Source of the DNA: Willaertia magna
Lineage: Eukaryota; Heterolobosea; Eutetramitea; Acrasida; Naegleriidae
Assembly (NCBI GenBank): GCA_902984215.1
Contig: CADWAF010000324.1
Location: forward strand, 1-54,316
Direction of reading: 5' to 3'
DNA: 54,316 bases
Numbering within the stretch: position 1 is the stretch's first letter; every line of letters starts with the position of its first letter. Under the pieces are notes generated by a model. That model made no database searches. It was not told the origin of the DNA and saw only the letters and a list, made by a program, of their open reading frames with translations. The position numbers and the translations under genes are program-made. This document shows positions 30,899 through 41,182 of this stretch, one piece after another.

Positions 30899-31908
30899 TA
30901 AGTGTGACAAAAATAACGTGCATTTGTGTATTCATCGTAGCACTGATAATAATTTGAATCAATAAATGGAAAAGTTAAAGTGAAATTGTTATTAATCCAA
31001 TCAATAAACTGTTGTTGATTTTTCCATTGTAAATGTTGTTGTTGCATTGGTAATAATTTATTGTAAAGTATTTGTAATGGAATGGTATTATTTATATTGT
31101 GTATTTGCGTTGTGTTTACATTACTAAATTTAACTATTAAATAATTTAAAAAATTTAATTGTTCTTTGGTTACAATTCCAAAATCACTTTTAGAATAAAT
31201 TAACATAAAATTATAAGTTATAGAATCTGGAATAATTGAGTTATTACTATTTAAAATAATTGAATTTTGTATAGCTGTCATGTTGTCATATTGTATTAAT
31301 TTTAAATTAAAATAATCATTTACAATATTATTTACATTTTCAGAGATTAATGAATACATTAATTCATAAGGTACGTTTAAATTAATAATATTAAAATCAT
31401 TCCAGTTATAATACTCTCTTTTTGAATTTTTGAAACATGACAAGGTTAAAAGATAATGTTGATTTAAATCATAAATAAAAGCGTCAAATTCTTCAAAGGA
31501 ATGACTAATACATTCACAATCAATATAATCAACGTCATCTATATCTATACCACTAATATTTTCATATTTAAATTTTAATTCAACAATATCTTCAAAATAA
31601 CTATAAACAGCAACTCTTTTACCAATTAAATCATGCATTTTCGTTATATTCTTTTTCTTTAAAGAAAAGATATAAATAGGGTTATTATTTAACATTAAAA
31701 AATTACTATTATTATACGTTTCACCACTTTTCACAAGTATGTCCGTAATATCCTGTAAATAATTAGGAAATGCAAGAGTCTTAACAGAATTACTATTTTC
31801 TTTATAACTGCTACTGATTGATGTTATTCCAGTATTGCCACTCGTGAGACAAACCAGCAATATAACTGACAATAGCAGCACTACAAGTTCTTTCCATGAG
31901 ATGAACAT
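30880..31908 (-). CDS. Secreted protein with solute-binding-protein-like fold
   Basis: 342 residues from ATG 31908 with a clear signal peptide (ELVVLLLSVILLVCLTSG). The mature part begins with AFPNYLQDITDILVKSG and contains MHDLIGKRVAVYSYFEDIVE, which resembles the 'dLkGkkvav..gs' segment of periplasmic-type solute-binding proteins (SBP_bac_3-like). N-glycosylation sequons (NNS, NNT, NMT) are frequent. There is no C-terminal anchor, so it is probably secreted. A decayed copy lies at 52134-52549, also divergent from an F-box/LRR gene. The match to binding proteins is inference from one motif and topology. Confidence 0.65.
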   Translation of the reverse strand: MFISWKELVVLLLSVILLVCLTSGNTGITSISSSYKENSNSVKTLAFPNYLQDITDILVKSGETYNNSNFLMLNNNPIYIFSLKKKNITKMHDLIGKRVAVYSYFEDIVELKFKYENISGIDIDDVDYIDCECISHSFEEFDAFIYDLNQHYLLTLSCFKNSKREYYNWNDFNIINLNVPYELMYSLISENVNNIVNDYFNLKLIQYDNMTAIQNSIILNSNNSIIPDSITYNFMLIYSKSDFGIVTKEQLNFLNYLIVKFSNVNTTQIHNINNTIPLQILYNKLLPMQQQHLQWKNQQQFIDWINNNFTLTFPFIDSNYYQCYDEYTNARYFCHTYHTSVT

Positions 31909-32360
31909 TTGTTGTTTGTTTATTAAATTGAAATTGTGAAAGGTTGTGTTTTTTTTTAGAAAATGATAGACAAGACAGCTCAGGTTTTTTTCGAAAATAA
32001 TGTCCGGTTGATACAACGGTACTTTTACAAGTAAAAGCAAAACGGAATGTTGTTGGATTTAAAATAGACAATTTATTTAATCCTTGCTTCTAATTAGTTG
32101 TTTGCATTAGTATACTGAAGGTCATTGTAAAAAACCCAAAACAATTGTAAGCCCAACGTTTCCACTAAAATTATATGACTACTCATAATATGTGATGTCA
32201 TCACAGCTGAGGAAACCTCTAGTGTTAATAAGTATCTTGTTTGTTTGGATAAGATGCTTTTTTCCACTAAAAAATACTCACACAAGTATGATTATTTAAA
32301 TCTTCATGAGATTTGTCACTATTTACAATAAATTAATTACGAAGTACAGATCACAAAAAA
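31909..32360. other. Divergent intergenic region of the binding-protein/LRR pair
   Basis: About 450 bases between divergent genes. TTTAATCCTTGCTTCTA at about 32080-32096 recurs at about 52880-52896 in the equivalent interval of the duplicated locus, suggesting a duplicated promoter element. No RNA gene is seen. Confidence 0.5.
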
Positions 32361-34130
32361 ATGGAACACTTTTTAACAGTAGATATTCTTTCGTTAATAG
32401 GCGAATATTTAGATGACGCAAAAGATTATTTTCATTTATTTCAGATCAATAAATTTGTTTACAATAATATTTTAAATAATAACGGAACAATTTTAAGAAA
32501 CAATTTATTTAAAAACGATTTAGTTATTTATTTAAATGAAAAATTACCAAATTATGTATTTCAATTACAAAATTTAAATATTGTTACACAAACTGAAGAC
32601 GAAAATAATTTATTAAATAAATTTAATTATTTAAAATATTTAGCAATTAAATATTTACCGGAAAATTTTACTTTCCCAAATTTACCTCTATTGGAAGAAT
32701 TAATTATTGAAAATAGTGTTTTACAACAAAACTCTTTAATTAATTTACAACAACAATTAAATATTTTAAATTTACACGAATGTACCTTAAATGACAATTG
32801 TTTAAATTATTTAAATAGTTTACAAGAGCTAAATCTTATATACTCCAGAATTCCAGGTGAATGTTTACAAAATTTTAAAAATTTAATTAAATTCAATGTT
32901 CGATTTTCTAGTGCCTCTACAGAAGACTTTACAAAATATGTTAAAGATTTAACAAATTTAAAACATTTTACAATTCAATGCTTTAATCCTATAAATAATT
33001 CAAATTTTTTACAAAAATTAATTAATTTACAATATTTATCAGTTATTTTAAAAGATATTTATGAAGAAGATTTTAAAAATTTAACAAAATTAAAAACATT
33101 AATCATTTCAGGAAATATTTTATCTGAAAATTGTTTTAAAAATTTAATAAATTTGACCGAATTAGGTGCTAATAGCTGCGCTAATTTTACAGGAAAATGT
33201 TTATTAAATTTAAGAAATTTAAAAAAATTAAGGGTTGAGAATACTAATGTAAAAGATGAATATTTTATAAATTTGAAAAAATTACAAGAAGTTAAATTGT
33301 CTTATTGTAAAGAAATTTTTGGTGAATGTTTATTAAATTTAAATAATTTAGTAAATTTAAATATTGGTTATAATGATAAATTAAAAGATGAACATTTTAA
33401 AAATTTAAATAATTTAACAATACTCAATATTTGCGATTGTAAAAGCTTAAATGGAGAATTTTTACAATATTTACAAAAATTAAAAGAGCTTTATTGTGGT
33501 AATATAAATATTTACGATAAAAATTTTGAATTTTTAACAAATTTACAATGTTTAAATATTGTTAAATGTTTTAACATTAAAGGTAAATTTTTATTAAATT
33601 TAACAAATTTAAAAACGTTATGTGTTCAAAGCGTGCGTGGTTTAAAAGATAAATATCTAAAAAATTTACAAAAATTACAAAATTTATCTATAGAAAATTG
33701 TAAAAACATTACTGGAACTTGCTTATTAAAATTACCAAATTTAACAAACCTAACTATTGATTCTAATAATATTAATGATGATCATTTACAAAATTTAAAT
33801 AATTTACAAAAATTACATATCACAAAATGTGAAAATTTAACTGGAAAATGTTTTGAATATTTAATTAATTTAAAATCTATTTATATATTTGGTAATAACA
33901 GCATTATAGAAGGGAGTTTAGAAAATTTAGTAAATCTTAGTAATATAATTTTTTGTAAAACCCCTCAATTACTAAAAAAGGGAGATTATTTATTAAAAAT
34001 GAATAAATTAAAAAATATTGGTTTTGATATCTATAAAAATAAAATAGATAAGAAAATAATTAAAGAGATAAAGGAAGGAATAAGAAAAGGAAAAGCTTTA
34101 GAACAAATATTAAAATCTTTAATTTATTAA
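32361..34130 (+). CDS. F-box / leucine-rich repeat protein (intact member)
   Basis: 589 residues, single exon, ATG after an A-run. Residues 1-40 (MEHFLTVDILSLIGEYLDDA, then FHLFQINKFVYNNIL) fit an F-box, the Skp1-binding motif of SCF ubiquitin ligases. Residues about 90-560 are roughly twenty irregular leucine-rich repeats of 20-25 residues with Cys/Asn-containing turns (NLKKLRVENTNVKDEYF, LNICDCKSLNGEFL), most like cysteine-containing AMN1/FBXL repeats. It should select substrates for ubiquitylation. A family of damaged relatives lies in the same window (35965-36260, 47034-48795, 53029-54316); this copy shows no defect. Confidence 0.85.
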   Translation: MEHFLTVDILSLIGEYLDDAKDYFHLFQINKFVYNNILNNNGTILRNNLFKNDLVIYLNEKLPNYVFQLQNLNIVTQTEDENNLLNKFNYLKYLAIKYLPENFTFPNLPLLEELIIENSVLQQNSLINLQQQLNILNLHECTLNDNCLNYLNSLQELNLIYSRIPGECLQNFKNLIKFNVRFSSASTEDFTKYVKDLTNLKHFTIQCFNPINNSNFLQKLINLQYLSVILKDIYEEDFKNLTKLKTLIISGNILSENCFKNLINLTELGANSCANFTGKCLLNLRNLKKLRVENTNVKDEYFINLKKLQEVKLSYCKEIFGECLLNLNNLVNLNIGYNDKLKDEHFKNLNNLTILNICDCKSLNGEFLQYLQKLKELYCGNINIYDKNFEFLTNLQCLNIVKCFNIKGKFLLNLTNLKTLCVQSVRGLKDKYLKNLQKLQNLSIENCKNITGTCLLKLPNLTNLTIDSNNINDDHLQNLNNLQKLHITKCENLTGKCFEYLINLKSIYIFGNNSIIEGSLENLVNLSNIIFCKTPQLLKKGDYLLKMNKLKNIGFDIYKNKIDKKIIKEIKEGIRKGKALEQILKSLIY

Positions 34131-34395
34131 AAATGATTTTCACTTGTTATACATTTATTGTAAACTATCGTCAATTATTATTATTTAAATAAAAAATTAC
34201 TTCTTTAATTGGTTCGCAATAATTAAATTATATTGCCAAATTAACAATTGAAAAAAGTAACCTATAAGAAAAATCTTTAAAAATCTTTTTATTATTTAAG
34301 AATCAATATTATTTTACTTTTGAATTCTTTAAATATTCTTCTGAAATATTTCGAAATAATGTTTTAATTTTTTTAAATATTGCTAAGGTTATTGT

Positions 34396-35367
34396 TTATT
34401 GATATTCTTCAATAATTCTTTTTAATTTTACAGCTAATCCATAATCTAACATTTGAGTTTTTTGAAATTCACTACAAAAACTTAATTCCTTATCATTTAA
34501 CATTATATCTAATGAACATCCATCAAATTTATAATTTTGAATAGTCTTAATAATTTTAGTTCTTTCATTTTCATCTTTTACTAAACTACTAAATTTAATT
34601 AATTGTAGAACTTGTTCTGTGGACATTTCCTTTAATGTATTCTTCTTTTTCATTTTACTTTGCTTTTCAATTTTATTAACTGAAAATGCTGATAAGCTGG
34701 TGGTGACATCATTATCTTCATTATTAGTATTATCTATTTCTTTTTGAGCCTTATTCTCTCTTTGAGATTTTCTTTCTTTAACAATATTCTTCTTTTTCTT
34801 ATTACAATCTTTTCCAATCTTAACTAACTTTCTATCATTAATACTTCCCTTATACATCTTTAAATATTCTATTTCGTCTTCTTCTAAATCACTTTCTTCT
34901 TCTTGTACGTAATCTTCATCATCTGTATTATCTTCTTCTTCATCTTCACTATTATTATTATTATTAATAATATCCTTTACTTTAAGTGGAATAATATCTG
35001 ACTGAAATGGTTCTTCTCCTCTTAATATTTCTAAACCAGCCAGTTTTTCAAGAGAAAAAAACTGTTTTGTAATTGTGTCATAAATATATATTGCCTCTCT
35101 AAATTTAACACTCTTCCCTATAATCGCAGTTGCAAATTGTGTATCACTACTATATTTAGTACCATCTTTTGGTATTACAATTGGAACAATTGGGTTTATT
35201 CTAATTTTTGTGCCTTTGTTGTCTTTCACTTTTTGAAGGAATTCCTCTTCTTTACTTAAAAAGCGAGAAATAAAACCAACATATTCTTTGGTTTCTCCAT
35301 TAAATAGACCTATTGGACAAAGAGCATTAATATTTTCTAAATTTTTCTTAATATATTGATGTGTCAT
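34396..35367 (-). CDS. Acidic/basic unknown protein, 323 residues
   Basis: Single exon from ATG 35367. The N-terminal about 125 residues look folded (CPIGLFNGETKEYVGFISRF, FATAIIGKSVKFREAIYIYD). A highly acidic run (SEDEEEDNTDDEDYVQEEE) is followed by a Lys-rich stretch (NKKKKNIVKERKSQREN). The C-terminus (MSTEQVLQLIKFSSLVKDEN) is helical. Charge-block alternation of this type is common in nuclear or chromatin proteins. No family is recognised. A small Lys-rich coding remnant of similar composition lies just upstream at 35692-35900. Confidence 0.62.
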   Translation of the reverse strand: MTHQYIKKNLENINALCPIGLFNGETKEYVGFISRFLSKEEEFLQKVKDNKGTKIRINPIVPIVIPKDGTKYSSDTQFATAIIGKSVKFREAIYIYDTITKQFFSLEKLAGLEILRGEEPFQSDIIPLKVKDIINNNNNSEDEEEDNTDDEDYVQEEESDLEEDEIEYLKMYKGSINDRKLVKIGKDCNKKKKNIVKERKSQRENKAQKEIDNTNNEDNDVTTSLSAFSVNKIEKQSKMKKKNTLKEMSTEQVLQLIKFSSLVKDENERTKIIKTIQNYKFDGCSLDIMLNDKELSFCSEFQKTQMLDYGLAVKLKRIIEEYQ

Positions 35368-35964
35368 GTTTGTTTTTTTTAAGTGATTTGTTTTTTTATT
35401 TTGAGGGTTTTAGTTTTTAAATAAAATCAACTGATGTAAAATCTTGTGATGTAAAAATATAAAGGGTGAATTTATTACAATAACCAAAATCAGTATAAAA
35501 AAAGTTTGTTATCTTTTTAAATATTAACCAAACATACAGCATATATTGCTAATGCTTTTAATATCAATAACTTAAGAAGTATTGATTTAGATAGAAAGGT
35601 TCTTTGTTTGATATACAAAAATTTGTTTCTACAAGTATTGAATTTTTCTCTTTGTATATATTGTGTTTCAACACTAGTAGTTACTACTAAACTATAGTAT
35701 ATTGTTTTGAGATAATGGATTAGAATCTACAACGTTACTACTATTACTACCTTCCTGTTTTAAAACTCTTTCTGTTTTCTTTTCTTTTTTGAGAAGATTA
35801 TACATTTTCTTTACGTTTTCTAGAACGAATATTTATATTTGATGGAATATAATCTTCTTTATCGCTTTCTGAACCACTTGTATGAACTCTCTTTTTAATT
35901 ATTAAATATTTTAAATTAATTAAATATATTTTGTAAAATGATCATTGTTAAAATTTCGAATTTC
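35368..35964. other. Gene-poor stretch with coding-like debris
   Basis: About 600 bases. Most is AT-rich without visible structure. At 35692-35900 (minus strand) two adjacent frames read like protein (VHTSGSESDKEDYIPSNI, then MYNLLKKEKKTERVLKQEG to a TAG), consistent with a frameshifted remnant of a charged protein. The remainder shows nothing I can name. Confidence 0.4.
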
Positions 35965-36260
35965 TAAATATCTAAATTAGTTAATTTTTTAAAGTTTTGT
36001 AAACATTCACCTGATAATTCTGTGCAATCCAAAAGTTTTAATTCTTGTAAATTATTTAAATAATTTAAACAATTGTCATTTAAGGTACATTCGTGCATAA
36101 ATTTAAAATTTTTAATTGTAAATTAATTAAAGAGTTTTGTTGTAAAATACTATTTTCAATAATTAATTCCGCTAATAATGGTAAATTTGGGAAAGTAAAA
36201 TTTTACGGTAAATATTTAATTGCTAAATGAAAGAATATCTACTGTTAACAAATGTTCCAT
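35965..36260 (-). pseudogene. Truncated F-box/LRR pseudogene
   Basis: It begins with ATG and MEHLLTVDILSF, matching the F-box start of the gene at 32361, then jumps directly to LAIKYLP, skipping about 80 residues (internal deletion). It continues NFTFPNLPLL, ELIIENSILQQNSLINLQ and, after a frameshift, ECTLNDNCLNYLNNLQELK. The codon equivalent to Glu in YLPENFTF is TAA, so it also carries a nonsense mutation at a non-Gln position. It ends at a TAG after about 200 residues-equivalent of the family. Confidence 0.85.
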
Positions 36261-36376
36261 TTTTTTTAAAAAAATATTTTAACTAATTTACAAAAATATT
36301 CAAGTAAAATAAAATATAAAAATATAAAAATATAAAAAAAAAATAAAAAAATTAAATAAATAAAAATTAAAAAAAA

Positions 36377-38136
36377 ATGACAGAAGAGAACTATCAATTA
36401 GATAAATTTTTCATCTTCAATAGAAAATTCGAAGGAAAATCCGAAGAATTAGATTATTTAAAACTTTTATATTTCTATCCATCGGAAGTACCATTTAATG
36501 ATCAAATGATGCAGATTGGTATAGCTGAAGCCTTGACAGGATTTACAACTACTTTCGGAAATGATATGATATGTGATTCTTTATTTACAGATCAATCAAA
36601 ATATGTTTTTATAGAACCTGAACCTGGTTATTGGATGGGTTGTTGTGTGAAATCCTTATCCTCCATTCATTTAGCTCAACAACAAAATAATAATAACGGT
36701 ATTTTTTTTGGCGGGAACGCGGGAAATTCTGGAAACGCGGGAAGTATTCTTTCTGAACAACCAATACAAGACTTTTCAGTTTATAGTGATCATTATAATT
36801 TACCTTATTTATTAATTAAATCAAAATTATGGTCTAGCTATTTTACTTTTAAAACATTTCATGGAAAGTTTGAAGATGTTTTTCAAAAGGCTATTCTTAA
36901 TAATTATTGTAATACAAATGAAAATCAACATACTTTACAAAATAGTACTTTACAACAAAATAATAATTTACAAAATAATAATTTACAAGAAGATAAAGAA
37001 AATAAAAGTGAATTACAATTAAAAGGATTAATTAATTATAATGAAAATGCATTAAATGGTTTACGTTATCAATTATCTTTCTTTTTTGATATTTATTGGA
37101 AAAATCATTTACAATTTCAATCTTTTAATATTTTTAATTTATTAAATGGTTTACAATTTTTACCTATTCAAACAAATAGTTTTTTAATTATTCAAACTTT
37201 TATGAATCGTTTATTTCAATTTACTTTACAAAATTGGACTTTAAATTTAATTAATAATACTTTACAATCAACTGTTGTAAATAATACAACAACTTTACAA
37301 CAACCCAAAATAATTGGTGGTTTATTTTTTTATGAAAATTATTTAATTTTTAATGGAAATGTAACACATGAAGATTGTAAAATAATTTCAGATCATTTAT
37401 TTTTATTATTAGATGATAAATTAAAGAAAGTTAATGTTACACAACAATTAACTTTACAACAAGGTTTAATAAATAGTTATGGAACTTATTTAACTGGTTT
37501 AATTGAAGAAAATAAGTTTATTGCACCAAAAGTTTATATTAATAATAGAGAATGTCAAGTTGTGGTTTTTAAATATCAAAAAATTGTTTTATTTTTAATT
37601 GTTGATCATTATAATCAACAACAATCTAATTTAGATAATAATAAGGGTAATAGTAGTTGTGAAGATGTTGTAATTTATAATTATTATTCTAAATTGAGGG
37701 AATGGATGAATGGTGAATTAAATGGTTTAAATAAACACGTTTCAGAAGCAATTAATAGAATTACAAAGTAAGTTTAATTTTATTATTAATTTAATTATAT
37801 AATTTTTTAAATAGTTTTGATGATGCCTATAAATATATTTATTTTAATCAAATGAATTTAGCAATTAAATCATCAATTTTAACAAATAGTTTAACAAATA
37901 CAATGAAAGAAGCATTACAAATGGTTTGTCATTTACACACACAAATAAAACAATCAAAAGATGGATTAAAAGATGTAATTGTAAGAAATAGAAAAGATAG
38001 TTGGATTGTTGGTAAATATTTTGCTGAACGGGAATTCTTTATTATTTTTGATCAAAAGAATTATTCTTTATTAGAAGTACATGAACAAACACAAAGAATT
38101 ACAAAATTATTCTTTGCTACTTCTTCAAAACAATAA
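36377..38136 (+). CDS. CCZ1: CCZ1 homologue (Mon1-Ccz1 Rab7 exchange factor)
   Basis: Two exons, 36377-37767 and 37815-38136, with a 47-nt GTAAGT...TAG intron, giving 570 residues. The N-terminal longin segment reads DKFFIFNRKFEGKSEE, LLYFYPSEVP, MQIGIAEALTGFTTTF and KYVFIEPEPGYWMGCCV, the CCZ1 signature. The C-terminus has DSWIVGKYFAEREFFIIFDQ and a short tail, as in CCZ1 family members. With MON1 it forms the GEF that loads Rab7 with GTP on late endosomes and autophagosomes. Asn/Gln-rich inserts (NNNLQNNNLQ) and a Gly/Asn insert around residue 110 expand it relative to animal CCZ1. Confidence 0.88.
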
Positions 38137-38199
38137 AGATAAACAATTAAATAAATAATTGCTTTTTCTTATTATTGTTTTAAATTATTATTTTCCTTA

Positions 38200-40797
38200 T
38201 TATTGTTTTGTTGTTGTGGTGGATGCCTTTTTACAATCCTTAACGTAATATTTAGAACAAGCATCTCCCTTTCTCTTTTCTTTTACTACACTATCCTTTA
38301 ATTTCTTACTAACTCTATTCTTTGAGATGGAAGGATACTTTTCATGCATTGCATTAATAATTGATGCTTTTGTGGTATGTTTATCTAATATTTCAATAAA
38401 TCCATTCATTGTGTCATTATCCCATTCATCTACCTTTTCTTCATTGTTATTGGATGATGTAGTTGTCACGTTATTTGAAGTGTTATTATTGTTGTTAGCA
38501 TCCATTGTATTTATCGTAAAGGAAGAACATAAAGGATCCATTGTAAACTTAAACTTTCCATTATTGTTGTTTCCACTATTTACAACAATGTTATTACTAC
38601 TAGTTGTTGCAATACTGTCATTTGTCACATTCTTTTCACTTACAGAACTTTGATTATTAAAAGCATTAAATTTACTAAAATCCATCCACCAAAAAGCTTC
38701 TACACAAATCATATTTTCTAATTTAAATTGATCTACATCAACATCAAACTTCACATCTTGTAATTGATTAGTATATTCAAATACAGTTTCCAATTCATAT
38801 TCTTTTGGCATTCCACCATTACCTCCTTTCTTCTTCTTCTTTTGTTCCCTTAATTGACGTACAACTGTGTCATCTACCTTTTCAATCTTACCATCTTCAT
38901 ATTCAATAATATTATCTGCCACTACTCCATCATCCATCATTACATCATCTTCTTCATCAAATTCAAGTTCTTCTTCATCGTTAAGATCTTCTAATGATTC
39001 ACCATCTTCTGGTTCTTCTTCATCTGGAAGGAAATCATCATCCATTAATTCTTCCATATTATTATAATCTACTTTATCATCTTCTTCTTCATAATTTACT
39101 TTAGGATCTTTATTTAATGGTTTTCTACCATTGACACATGTCGATTGACATTTTTCCTTATCAAAAACTGAAACTTGTCCAAAAAGTGAAATTAATTTAA
39201 ATCTTCTTTTCATTACTTGTTTCTTATTTCTTCTTTCCTTTAAATGATTTATACTTTCCTTAAGGTCAACCTTATAATCTTGACCTTTAATCATTTCATC
39301 AATTTCATTCATACTTTTACTTTCTGAAACTCTACAAACAGGAGCAGATACAGTTTTATCATCCTCCAAAATCTTTGCCTTTTTTGTAAATAAAGTAATT
39401 GGTTTACACATTGCAGCTGCACTATCAATTTTTGTCACATTCTTTCTTGGAGAATTCAATATATTCTTTTCATTAATATTTCTATCTTTAGAAGTGTTGG
39501 CTTCTTTCATTGTTGCTTTTAATAATTTCTGTTCCTTCTTTTCTAATTCCTTAACTAATTTGGCTCTCTTCTTTGTGAGTTTTGCAATTTCTTTACTTTT
39601 TGAATCAACTACCTTCTTAAAGTTAGTTCTTAATTCTTTGTGTGTTGTGATTTGTTCTTTTGTTTCATTTGTCAATTTTGATTTTAAACTAGTTAATTTT
39701 CTTGCTTCCCAAATGTCCAATTCACAAATATCTTTAACGCCATAACTTTTTAATTCTAAATTTAATGAGATGGCATTCTTCATGGCATCTTTTGTTGGTA
39801 ATTCATCACGCGCAATGTTAATAAAGTTATCCTTCTTTTTTTTATCCTTCTTCTTGTCTTTCTTTGTTTTCTTTTCTTCAGGTATAATTGTAGAATTTTC
39901 AGAATTGCTTGTTATTGTCCATTCCTTAATAATTTCTTCAATTAGTTCGTCAATAGAAGGAATTGATTGACCTTGACAGTAGGCAATTAATAAAATTGTA
40001 AATTTAGTCGGAAATTCATTACGATTATTTGAAATAAAATCTTTATCTGTTTTACAAAATTCTTTAAATTCTTTTAATAATTTTTTAATGGATTTATCAC
40101 TGATTAATAATTCATGATCTTTATGAATAGAAGTTGGTTTTAATTGAAGAATTTCACTTGTTAATTGTTGAATAGATTGGTCAATTTCTTGTAAGGAAGA
40201 AGATGAACTAATAGTGGTATTGCCATCTGTTGTTGTTGCCCTTTTCGTTGTCTTTCTTTTCTTAGTGGAAGGACTAGAGATAGTTGTGTTATTAATATCG
40301 ATATTATTATTATCAACTACATTAGTTGTTGTGCAAATCATACTTGTAGTTGTGGTATTGTTGTTAGAATCTGACATTACCATATCATCATCAGTTGCTG
40401 ATAGTAAATTGCTGCTATTTAAATCATCATCATTATTTACAGCTACTGCTACTTCTTCTTCAGTAGTAGTAATAGTTGTAGTGTTTGTACTTGTTAATAA
40501 TAATGGTGCAAATAATAATGGTTCTTCTTCAGTTGAAGAAGAGGAAGAAACTGAAATAATATCTGCAATATTACGTTTTTGTGAAGCATTCTTAACATTT
40601 TTCTTTCTTCTCTTCTTTTTATCCTTTTCTTCTAATGTATTACTTGGACTTGCAATTGGTAATAATGTATTATTGTTTATTGTAGTGTTGTTAGAGTTTT
40701 TATTGGACTTTTTAGGTGTTGCTTTGTTGTTGGCACCAAAGAATTTGAGGAGAGTGGATTGTTTTGATGGAGACCCTATTGGGGCAGTTGATGACAT
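38200..40797 (-). CDS. CHAF1A: Chromatin assembly factor 1 large subunit (p150)
   Basis: 865 residues, single exon. A PIP box QSTLLKFF (Q13, L16, F19, F20) at the N-terminus should bind PCNA. Low-complexity Thr/Asn sequence follows, then a Lys/Glu-rich coiled region (about 370-425, KSKEIAKLTKKRAKLVKELE) equivalent to the KER. CAF1-A domain at about 528-635: RRFKLISLFGQVSVFDKEKC, then NYEEEDDKVDYN, DDFLPDEEEPEDGESLED and further acids, corresponding to the ED region that binds H3-H4. The C-terminal winged-helix segment is about 790-860 (TMNGFIEILDKHTTKASIIN). It deposits H3-H4 behind replication forks. Confidence 0.9.
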   Translation of the reverse strand: MSSTAPIGSPSKQSTLLKFFGANNKATPKKSNKNSNNTTINNNTLLPIASPSNTLEEKDKKKRRKKNVKNASQKRNIADIISVSSSSSTEEEPLLFAPLLLTSTNTTTITTTEEEVAVAVNNDDDLNSSNLLSATDDDMVMSDSNNNTTTTSMICTTTNVVDNNNIDINNTTISSPSTKKRKTTKRATTTDGNTTISSSSSLQEIDQSIQQLTSEILQLKPTSIHKDHELLISDKSIKKLLKEFKEFCKTDKDFISNNRNEFPTKFTILLIAYCQGQSIPSIDELIEEIIKEWTITSNSENSTIIPEEKKTKKDKKKDKKKKDNFINIARDELPTKDAMKNAISLNLELKSYGVKDICELDIWEARKLTSLKSKLTNETKEQITTHKELRTNFKKVVDSKSKEIAKLTKKRAKLVKELEKKEQKLLKATMKEANTSKDRNINEKNILNSPRKNVTKIDSAAAMCKPITLFTKKAKILEDDKTVSAPVCRVSESKSMNEIDEMIKGQDYKVDLKESINHLKERRNKKQVMKRRFKLISLFGQVSVFDKEKCQSTCVNGRKPLNKDPKVNYEEEDDKVDYNNMEELMDDDFLPDEEEPEDGESLEDLNDEEELEFDEEDDVMMDDGVVADNIIEYEDGKIEKVDDTVVRQLREQKKKKKGGNGGMPKEYELETVFEYTNQLQDVKFDVDVDQFKLENMICVEAFWWMDFSKFNAFNNQSSVSEKNVTNDSIATTSSNNIVVNSGNNNNGKFKFTMDPLCSSFTINTMDANNNNNTSNNVTTTSSNNNEEKVDEWDNDTMNGFIEILDKHTTKASIINAMHEKYPSISKNRVSKKLKDSVVKEKRKGDACSKYYVKDCKKASTTTTKQ

Positions 40798-40917
40798 TTC
40801 TTTTTGTTATGAATTAAAAGCAAAAATTTTAGTTAACGGCAAGTTTTTTAAATTTGGCGGCCAAAGATGTGGTATGATTTAGATTCATAAATTATTTCTT
40901 TTAAATGTCATTCATAA

Positions 40918-40991
40918 GCAGCATTAGATCAGTTGGTTAGATCGTCAGCTTTACACGCTGAAGGTCACGTGTTCGAGCCACGTATGCTGTA
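40918..40991 (+). tRNA. tRNA-Val (TAC)
   Basis: 74-nt cloverleaf without intron. Acceptor GCAGCAT pairs with ATGCTGT, with a G1:U72 wobble; the D-arm is GATCAGTTGGTTAGATC; the anticodon arm TCAGC-TTTACAC-GCTGA gives anticodon TAC; the T-arm is ACGTG-TTCGAGC-CACGT; the discriminator is A. A T6 terminator starts at about 40995. Confidence 0.94.
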
Positions 40992-41182
40992 ACTGTTTTT
41001 TCTTTTTGTTGGAAAGAAATGTGAAACTGCAGTTGATGTTTTTACGCACAATTGATAAAAGAAGACGTTTCTTGTGAGAAATGCAAGGTCAATAGAAACT
41101 AGGAACGAGATATTAGCCTTTTCCATAAAAAAGTGAAACTTTTAGTATACCAATTCCATTCTTCCTTCTGGAAATATTTGGA

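Noticed and set aside
40214..40882. Long plus-strand frame opposite the CAF-1 gene
   Set aside because: Hydrophobic Val/Leu/Ser runs are the antisense of Asn/Thr/Asp codon runs; it overlaps a well-supported gene. The same applies to antisense frames at 38327, 39494, 22092, 15237 and 20395.
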